DNA of 64,000 nucleotides from NCBI GenBank assembly GCA_004794655.1, contig SMMW01000609.1, positions 360,001 through 424,000 of the forward strand, written 5' to 3'. The position numbers and the translations under genes were made by a program. The notes beneath the pieces were generated by a model, which saw only the letters and a program-made list of their open reading frames with translations, was not told the origin of the DNA and searched no databases. Origin of the DNA: Marisa cornuarietis. Its lineage: Eukaryota > Mollusca > Gastropoda > Architaenioglossa > Ampullariidae. Of the stretch, positions 56,601 through 64,000 are shown piece after piece (the first letter of the stretch is position 1; every line of letters starts with the position of its first letter).

Positions 56601-59600
56601 GCCCTGAACAGGGCAGTAAACAGATGGCCACAGACATAAAAGTATGGGCACAGACCTGTCTTGAGCTGTTGGAAAACTGCAGTAAAACTCTCCATCCTGA
56701 AACAACACAAGTGGTTACCTTTCCTAAAGCTTACGGTGAAGGGACTGCATGAATGCACATTGAAACTTTTCTCAGATAGGTGCACATGGTTAAACTTCAG
56801 TGGGACACTTTTAAACATTACTGAAGATGTGCAAAACTCTCTCCACTACATTAGCAGGATGGTGTTAAACATCCCTTAAGATCTGCAATTACATGTTCCA
56901 CTATGTGTTTGCTGAACAAATTCAAACTTCACAGAAAATGTGCGAATACATGTTATTTCCACTATACTGATTACAAGCTTCTCTTTAATAAAGGTACAGT
57001 CTATTTAGTGGCCTCCAGGTGTCAGACATTTTATTCAATGCAGTCCACAATCAAGCCTCACCAGTCTTCGTGTAATGCCTTTTGCAGCAGCTCACTGTGT
57101 CCAGCATCCACTGCCACTTGTTTTCTGTTTAAAAAAAAAGGCTGGTTGATATTTGAACTCATTTAGTATGCCTGATTCCATAGAATGCCATTATTAAATA
57201 AAACAACTAAAGCACACACAACAATTAAAATTCACTTTTTTCTATGTTTCAAACACAATTTCACTTATAATTTAGTAAATAACACTTAACAGATCTCAGC
57301 AACTGCCTCACTAAGCCATTCCTGGTCATTCCTGAAAGAATCAACTACAGCTGTGCTGAGTCTGAGGCCAGGTACTCATCATAAATTGGAATTGAATGCC
57401 TAGCACAATCAGAACTACTACTTGATAATGACTTTAGTTGACTGCTAGCCAATAACACCCTACTAGCTTGACTGTGCACCCAGCTCCAGGAGTGAGATAC
57501 AATACTGTCAGCGAAGGAACAGCAAACAGTACTGTTGGCCCCAGGCATAAAAAACTGTAAACAGTTGTTTGTATTACTGTGTATAAGATGCTGCACATAT
57601 TTTCAGCTCATTCTCACCTGGTCTTGTGATCTTGTGAAATACGTGGAAAACTGGCAAACCATGGAAGGCTGGGGTGAACCCAGTAATTACAGACACGCTT
57701 TAGATTGTTCACCAATCCCTCGGCACCTACAGAGTCCTAGGATATAAAGCAATTAAAGACATGATTTAGAGTGTCCACCAGTCCTAAAAAATAAAGTAAT
57801 TACAATGGGCTTTTAGAATTGACTACTCTCTCGACACCCACAGATTCCTAGGAAATGAAGACAAAAGGTGTGAAATATCTTAAAATTTTTAATCTGCCTA
57901 AAAAGCGTGCCTAGATTCCACAATACAAAAAGATGCGACATCTTTTAAGGTTCTTTAAGTTAATATACACAACAGCATCATAAGGGAATATTCACATGAA
58001 TTTATGGGCAGTCATATTTCTTCTTTTCAAAACTATGTCTGTGGTGTACAGTATGTCAGAAATACATAGAAATTTGTATATACAGAAAGACAATTCATAA
58101 TATCATGCAACTGCAAGAATCAGTGCCTTAAAGTACAGACTCATGCTACAAAGTTACATCATCATTTAAGCTTCCCACTAGAGCATAATAAATTTATATC
58201 ATGGGCATGTTGCCAATCTACTGTGAGGGTACTAATTTAATGAGAGTATATTTCTGATTTACTGTGAAGATATATTCCTAATTTAATGTGACAGTATATT
58301 CCCGATTTATAGTGGCAGATTTATACAGCTGTGTCATGACTTACCAATGGTACATTACAGACAAAGTCCATGTGAGACTTGGCTTCAGCAAAGCTGCTAG
58401 GAAAACTGATAGGGATGGTTGCATGTTCTATTAAAATTCTGACCTTGGTCTTAATGCTCCAGTCCACAGGAACCAGACCTTTGGTCTGCAACAATACAAA
58501 GTGAAAAGCTAAGTGCTAAAAAAAATTAACACATCTTGAATATTCCAGTCTAAAAAAAAAAAAATCAAGAAAAAATGAAATATTTTAGTTTCCACTAAAA
58601 TCATGCAATAGCTATTTAGAAATTTCACCAACTGTCATAATTCATTGTCCACAATAAAAAAACTGCTCAGATGCCAAGGAACTAAAAGATATAAAAATAC
58701 TTTTAAAAATTATAACAACCTCATATTTACCATGCCTTGTTCTTTCAGTTAGAGATAAAGGAACAAAATATGGCACTAATGTCAACAGACCGTTACCACC
58801 AAAAGGTACTACTGCAAACATTCACTCCAGAAGAGAAATAATGCCTCATTGAAAAATTCTCAGTAAATGAAAATATTAGTGTGGAAACTCAATATGGGTA
58901 CTGGAGAACAGTATGTTTATTTTAAAGCTTAACTGTACTTCGTTGAAAGTAATTCCTACCATATGCTCAAGGCTGTCCACCTCATGAATCCCATCAGTCT
59001 GAACAATATGATCTTCTTGAGATGTGGCTTCTGCCAGAAAACTTATTTTTCCACTCTCAGGTTGAGCACCATGTTCTTTCTTGACTTCCTGTAAACACTT
59101 TCTTAAACCACCCTGAAGGTTCTGCAACCAAAGTAAATTTTAAAGTAGGCCTAAATCAAAATAGAGGTCTAAATAATGCTGTTAAAAGCCTAATGCAAGG
59201 GTAAGCTCAAGACATTTACTTTGATAACATTTACTGCTTTAGCCTTAAGTTGTTGGGTTCTTGTTTCTTTTCCTTTAAAACAATAAAAACTGTTACAAGG
59301 CAAAATACCACTCTTTGTTTTACCGTTAATAAAAGTATTTCTTGTTGAGATTCCTATTTTATTTATTTTTGTACTCTTTGACATTTTAAGGAGCATATAC
59401 AATACAGCCTTGCTATAATCATTACTAAACTTTAGCTTGTTTTTACCTGATCCACGGTGCTCAAAGCCAAAACTAGTTTATGTTGCGAATGTTCTGATTC
59501 AGAATCTGAGCAGACAATATCTTCATCATCAGAAGCGCTGGCATTAACTGGCGAGTTTTCTTTATTGTCCAACTGTGCACAGATTCTTTTCGATGGAGAG

Positions 59601-59779
59601 TCACATCTGAATGGATTCCTGCGTTTGTGGATGAACTGTGTGGCGGTGGGGTGTAATTCTTTGTCCTTTTCCTCGTTTGACGATCTCCGTCGGTTCTTGT
59701 TGAACGACGACTTCTGCTTTAATCGACGAAGACGCATGATATCCGTTGGTGTCTTCCATTCTGATGCAGAATCTGACAT
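53628..59779 (-). CDS. DONSON: DONSON, replication fork / CMG helicase loading factor
   Basis: Minus-strand exons: 59447-59779, 58960-59121, 58345-58485, 57618-57736, 57062-57124, 56518-56696, 56020-56143, about 55271-55517, 54531-54722, 53628-53987. Phases agree at every junction; total about 629-639 residues (human about 566). Family matches in order: KRRNPF in exon 1; [10 protein letters not shown] in exon 3; [15 protein letters not shown] in exon 4; [10 protein letters not shown] in exon 5; [20 protein letters not shown] and [15 protein letters not shown] in exon 6; WLEDLGV in exon 8; FNFLINCRS and [20 protein letters not shown] in exon 9; GPLLPHHL in exon 10. Known role: nuclear replisome factor that brings GINS to MCM for helicase assembly and stabilises forks. 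The acceptor of exon 8 is uncertain (55517 or 55487; both keep frame, neither has a good pyrimidine tract). The N-terminal 165 residues are acidic/basic and poorly conserved. Start chosen by A at -3 and the first ATG. Confidence 0.93.
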
Positions 59780-60152
59780 AATGTGTAAACAAGGGTGTCA
59801 AATGTGTTTGGATGTTATTATGTAGCGAGCGATGTTATTATGTCGTGAGAAATGTTATTATGTAGCGAGCGATGTTATTATGTCGTGAGAAATGTTATTA
59901 TGTAGCGAGCGATGTGATGTGGTCGTCGCTCGACACTGAACCTGGCGCCACAACAGCGAACCAAATGAGAACAAAATATTTTTGAAGATGCAAATCTTCA
60001 AATGATTAAAAGACAATAAAAGAACCAATCATAATTATTTTAATAACATTTAAAATATATTTTAAAGCTATTTAGATACTACCGCTTAAGAATAATAACA
60101 AACTTTTGTTTCGTTGAGATTTGCAAGTTTAACCTCTGACCTGCCAGTTAAA
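59780..60152. promoter_or_regulatory. Putative bidirectional promoter between DONSON and DERA
   Basis: The start codons diverge with 373 bp between them. The DERA start lies in AAAATGGCGGCGAG, a match to the YY1 motif (AANATGGCGGC), which often overlaps start codons of housekeeping genes. No TATA box is evident at a sensible distance. A 40-bp repeat occupies the DONSON-proximal half. Shared promoter function is inference from spacing and orientation. Confidence 0.55.
59811..59911. repeat. 40-bp tandem repeat in the DONSON/DERA promoter region
   Basis: Two and a half copies of a 40-base unit. It is itself two half-units, ATGTTATTATGTAGCGAGCG and ATGTTATTATGTCGTGAGAA. It starts 32 bp upstream of the DONSON ATG, so it could sit in the 5' UTR or core promoter. 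Confidence 0.85.
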
Positions 60153-63100
60153 ATGGCGGCGAGAAATGAAGGCGTTGACTATGGTATAGTAATAATAGTG
60201 AAGATGTTTATAGCGCATATTCACACTCATAGAGAGCATGCTCTTAGCGCTTAACACGAGGAAGAGACGTGGACTAAGTAGATACAGAACAAAGGGGACG
60301 AAAGAAAACGACAGTACTGACGAAACAGAAAACAAAAGAGTGATTCTGCCGAGAAAGATGGGTAAAGTAGCGAGAGGGAAGGGGGGAGGGTAAGAACATG
60401 GACTGATGCACCACGAACGTGCTTCAAGAGATTATTCATCAGAGTGTGAAAATAATGCCAGTCATGATACTTTAATTTTCTTCTTTAACTTCCATCAGTC
60501 TACAAACTACCTCCCTAAGCCTAGTGTACTTTGAGTTTTTATGGGCGTAATCTGACGATAGTAATTCAGAAACAAGAACAAGGAGAGGAGAGTAAAAGAT
60601 AGGGGAAGGAGAGAGAATGTGAAGTGTATTTTACTGAAAGTGAGACCACTCTCTTGAAGGCGGGTATCCCAGGGGTAAAGACGTCATGTTGATAGCAGAC
60701 ACAGTGGTAACTGAGTCATCCAAACGTTTCACTGGGCGACTGCATGTTGTGTGGTATGTGGTAGCAACCATGTATGATGGTCCTAGATGGGCGGGTTGAT
60801 TTCAGTGGCGAGGCAGTTAATTCAGTGCAACTGCTAAGAGGTTGTCGCCACCTCAGTCCTATGTGTAATGGGTTCTGAAGTTTTTTCTGTATGTGGCACC
60901 CACTAGCAGAGACTTCTGGTCTGGCTTGACATAGCCTTATAGTTGCTGCCTCAGCATAAAACAAAAATTCTCCCCCCTCCCCTCATGGCTGGTGCAGAAT
61001 GGACAGCATTTCTTAAGACTTGTTGCAGATTATTCGTTAGAGGATTAACTTGTTTACCCTGATATACCCTTAAAGCTGCGCTGGTTCAGCATAAAACCCA
61101 AATCCCCCCCCCCGCCAAAAAAAAACAAAAAAAACTTGTCATTGATTGTTAATTCACAGTTGGAGATGCTGTTGGCCATAATAACTTGTCGTGATGTGAG
61201 ATATTTATCACATCACACATCTGGTGTTCTTTTTGAGTTTAAGAGGAAGCGTGAGAAGGAAGAACTGTTGTTATTAAGTGAGTTATGATTAGAGTAAATA
61301 TGAACAGATATGAACATGAATAACCTAGTTTATGCAGAGCATGAACTGAGTAAGGCATTTCATGTTGCTCCCTTCTGGCAGATGAGACTTGGATACAGAA
61401 TGTCTACATCAACCTACCCGCTGTCAACAGACGGGCAGAAACACTCGCATCCCGCAGAGCTGTGAAAAAAGAATGGCAAGTAAGGTGAAGCTAGCCTTAC
61501 CACTGAGTAGTAGCTAAAGCTTAACTTTACTATGATGATGAAAGCATTGTCTAAGGAAAGGGGGATAAGACTATTTGAGTCAGCTGAGAGGAGCTTGGTA
61601 TGGAAGATGAACAATTTTATTCTAGAGTTGACTGTGAAATGAGAAGGACAGGGTGTGGCTGGCCTTACATTGGCATTGAGAGTGGTTCAAGTATTTTAGA
61701 GGTGACTGTTCATTTGCAGAGAATTTGCCCTGCAGTCTGTAACCATTAGATGAGAATTGTACACCTGCCAAGTCTTATGCTTTCAGCATAATTTGTTTTC
61801 CTAATGTCCAGTTCCTTTAAAAAGCATCTAGTGCTTTTTACAAAATTATCACCAACCTCATCCATGTTTCCTTTCCTGTTTATCATCATAAGCAGTAGAA
61901 ATATGTTACAAACAACATCACATTTTATTTAAATGAAATGAAGTGTGTTGATCAGTCTGTTTCAGTTTTCACTTCAAATGTGTTCTGTATGATGCTGTAG
62001 AATCAGGATTGACAACTGCATTCGGGTTTTTGTTTGTTTGTTTGTTTTTTTGTTATAGGCAGCATGGCAGTTACGAGCTGTGACATGCATTGATCTTACC
62101 ACACTAGCAGGTGATGACACAGCAACAAATGTCAGGCGACTTTGTTACAAGGCATTACATCCCATCAGACCTGACCTCCTCAAGGCCATGGACATGGCCT
62201 CAGCAGGTGCTTTTGTGTGTGTTAGTGTTATGTGTGCACAGATCACACTACAGCAGGTGCATGCTAGTGTTATATGTGCATAGATTACATTACAGCAGGT
62301 GCATCCTAGTGTTGTGTGCATAGATTACATTCAATTTTTGTTTTAGCTGTAGTATATTCAAATATGACCTACAAGTGTGTAACATGAAATTAAAGTCAAA
62401 AGGGTTTTCCCTAGTGGTGTGAATTAGAGAGCTGATGAAACTTACATTTTACATCATGATTTTAACTTTTAATGTCATATTTATAATCTGTTTGGCCTGT
62501 CTGTAATCACTGTGATTGCCATATCTGTAATCTGTTTGGCCTGTCTGTAATCACTGTTATTGCCATATCTGTAATCAGTTTGGCCTGTCACAACCCTGTG
62601 GACTTGACAGCAATATGGAAAAGTTTGGGTGTGACGTGGGTCTTTTGCTGACAGCCTGTTTGATACCATTATATTGTAACATGCATGTGGTGATACTTTA
62701 TTTCATCCTTGTGATTTAATCCATACACATACATAGATGCCAGTGAACATGTAATCACACTTGTAGCCATGTGCATAGTTCTTACACTATCCATGATGAC
62801 AACCAGTTTTAGATGACAGATGATGTGTAACCACATCACAACAGGGCTGAGCAGTCCCTGGAATCCCAGAAGTTCTTAGTTTATTGTTGTGTTGATGTTG
62901 TTCCTATGTCATGCAGGTGTGGCTACTGCTGCAGTTTGTGTTTACCACCAACACAATCCCTGAAGTTCTGAGTGTGGTGTTGTGTAAATGTTACTCTTGT
63001 GTTATTATAATAATAATAATAATAATAGTGAAGATTTTTATAGTGCATATTCACACTCATAGAGAGCATGCTCTTAGCGCTTAAAACGAGGAAGAGACGT

Positions 63101-63509
63101 GGACTAAGTAGATACAAAACAAAGGGGACGAAAGAAAACGACAGAACTGACGAAACAGAAAACAAAAGGCATCAAGTAACAGGAACAGAGAAATATAGTG
63201 ATTCTGCCGAGAAAGATGGGTAAAGTAGCAAGAGGGAAGGGGGGTGGGTTAAGAAGGACTAGCATTGTGTGGACTGTGTTAAAGGTAATGCTCAAGGAAT
63301 ATGTTATGTTATATGTTATGCAGGTAAGACTACTGCTGCAGCTTGTGTTAACCACCAACACAATCCCTGAAGTTCTGAGTGTGTTGTATAGATGTTGCTC
63401 CTGTGTCATGCAGGTGTGACTACTGCTGCAGTTTGTGTTTACCCCAGCCGTGTTGCTGACTGCCGGAAATCAATGGAAAACTTCCATGCCAAAATTCCTA
63501 TCGCATCAG
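60153..63509 (+). CDS. DERA: Deoxyribose-phosphate aldolase, 5' part (continues off window)
   Basis: Exons: 60153-60183 (MAARNEGVDY plus one base), 61382-61479, 62059-62206, 63414-63509. Phases 1, 0, 1, 1 are consistent, giving about 124 residues before the window ends. Matches to animal DERA: LPAVNRRAETLASRRAVKKE, WQAAWQLRAVTCIDLTTLAG, DDTATNVRRLCYKALHPIR, DLLKAMDMAS, then GVTTAAVCVYPSRVADCRKS and IPIAS. The enzyme reversibly splits 2-deoxyribose 5-phosphate into acetaldehyde and glyceraldehyde 3-phosphate in the cytosol, in deoxynucleoside salvage. The Schiff-base lysine lies in exons beyond this window. Exon 1 is the least certain part: it is short, with a weak GTATAG donor, supported by frame, Kozak context and similarity in length to the human N-terminus. 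Introns 1 and 3 each contain a LINE end. Confidence 0.92.
60186..60393 (-). mobile_element. Short LINE 3' end in DERA intron 1
   Basis: Minus-strand copy of the same LINE tail as at 45500-45745, with a deletion of about 30 bases near 60335. Its TATTATTAC tail begins within three bases of the exon 1 donor, so the insertion point is essentially at the splice site. Confidence 0.85.
60394..61381 (+). other. Remainder of DERA intron 1
   Basis: Single-copy-looking intron sequence with C- and A-rich runs near 61105-61135. No other exon recognised. Confidence 0.5.
62200..62335 (+). repeat. Tandem copies of the DERA exon 3 donor
   Basis: The exon end CAGCAG/GTGC at 62201-62210 is repeated at about 62251 and 62293, each time followed by TAGTGTTATGTGTGCA- or TAGTGTT-type sequence (units about 42-50 bases). 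Only the first is in the DERA frame; the other two are potential decoy donors. Confidence 0.75.
62487..62590. repeat. 44-bp repeat in DERA intron 3
   Basis: Two and a third copies of a 44-base unit containing TCTGTTTGGCCTGTCTGTAA and TTGCCATATC. Period read directly from the positions of TCTGTTTGGC (62487, 62531) and TCAGTTTGGC (62575). Confidence 0.85.
62890..63000 (+). pseudogene. Fossil copy of DERA exon 4 start (copy 1)
   Basis: TCATGCAG/GTGTGGCTACTGC at about 62914 repeats the acceptor and the first codons of DERA exon 4. It would read GVATAAVCVYHQHNP then stop. The real exon continues CCCAGCCGTG; the copy diverges after TGTGTTTACC. It therefore looks like a duplicated partial exon that is now intronic. 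Confidence 0.7.
63003..63300 (-). mobile_element. LINE 3' end in DERA intron 3
   Basis: Minus-strand copy of the 3' UTR and tail of the 44970-45745 LINE; the plus strand begins with an (ATA)n tail. It separates two fossil copies of the DERA exon 4 start, so it inserted into or next to an already duplicated segment. Confidence 0.88.
63305..63410 (+). pseudogene. Fossil copy of DERA exon 4 start (copy 2)
   Basis: TATGCAG/GTAAGACTACTGC at 63321 is exactly 90 bp upstream of the true acceptor (63411-63413) and shares the following ACTACTGCTGCAG with it. Downstream it carries the same ACCACCAACACAATCCCTG segment as copy 1. Frame is damaged (GTAAGAC, TTAACC). Confidence 0.7.
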
Positions 63510-64000
63510 GTGTGTGAGTCAAAAGGCACCCACAGAAACAAATGTATGAGAGGAGACATAAAGCTATCATTATTTTTTTGTTATTATTGGCATGTTAACA
63601 TGCAGCTGTCATTATTTTTGTATTTTTTGTTATTGACATACAGCTGTCATTTAAAATGAAATTAATTTTCTTTTTGTTGTTTGGGCTTCCTTTTTTGTTG
63701 TATTGTTAACATGGAAAAACTGTCTATATAACATGTCATCACAAAGGTACTCTATAAATATTAAAAGACAGCTTGAGAGATTTAAAGCATGTGAGTGAGG
63801 AATCGCAATGGCACAGACACGTCATGGGGACTAAAATTTGGACTCTAGAGTATTATCATTGGTACATCTGTATTTGCCTGAAAGTAGTAGGACGTTGACA
63901 CACTGTATTGACTTTTTCTCCAGATTGACAAGCAATCACATATCTCATTCTGTTCCTTACTTGGTGTTTTTCTTGTTCTACAACTTCATAGTTGCAACTG
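63510..64000 (+). other. DERA intron 4 (partial)
   Basis: Starts with donor GTGTGTGAG. T-rich sequence with short CAGCTGTCATTAT repeats near 63600-63655. The next DERA exon, expected to start within VAAGFPAG, is not in the window. Confidence 0.6.

Noticed and set aside
57345..57596. An 83-codon minus-strand frame considered as DONSON exon 4
   Set aside because: Its similarity was weak. The segment 57618-57736 has the expected [10 protein letters not shown] motif, good splice sites and fitting phases, so it is the true exon and this frame is intronic.

Overview
This is eukaryotic genomic DNA, most likely from a gastropod mollusc. Four genes have GT-AG introns. Two encode protostome-type, multi-cysteine-cluster Toll-like receptors. 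The repeats (non-LTR elements with short simple-repeat tails, Tc1 and hAT-like relics, very many minisatellites) fit a lophotrochozoan. The species assignment is inference; nothing here identifies it exactly.

Left part, 1 to about 12 kb: no gene I can support. It is mostly tandem arrays, including a 33-bp-unit array of about 3.4 kb and CA-rich arrays, plus one perfect 16-bp palindrome that joins two E-boxes and a CRE core.

12.0 to 16.8 kb: the first Toll-like receptor (two coding exons, about 1399 residues). It is followed by a 41-bp-unit array in its probable 3' UTR. From 18.7 to 33 kb there is no intact gene: minisatellites, one truncated LINE end, a possible inverted-repeat element with a tRNA-like core, and a dead Tc1/mariner transposase.

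33.1 to 47.5 kb: a 48-bp-unit array of about 4.4 kb abuts a second Toll-like receptor on the same strand (five coding exons, about 1622 residues). Its introns carry arrays and a LINE 3' end. Its last exon runs through a 24-bp minisatellite, giving the receptor a long acidic 8-residue-repeat cytoplasmic tail.

47.5 to 53.2 kb: decayed mobile elements (a LINE endonuclease apparently interrupted by a hAT-like element, plus other LINE/SINE ends) and unassigned sequence.

53.6 to 64 kb: a head-to-head pair of conserved housekeeping genes. DONSON (minus strand, ten coding exons) is a replication-fork/CMG-helicase loading factor. DERA (plus strand, first four coding exons, running off the right edge) is deoxyribose-phosphate aldolase. 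Their start codons are 373 bp apart, implying a shared promoter region. Large arrays are dense around the two receptors and essentially absent around DONSON/DERA.

The two receptors are probably a divergent tandem duplicate pair in innate immune sensing: extracellular leucine-rich repeats and an intracellular TIR domain. Their gene structures and cytoplasmic tails differ strongly, which is the most interesting biology in the window.
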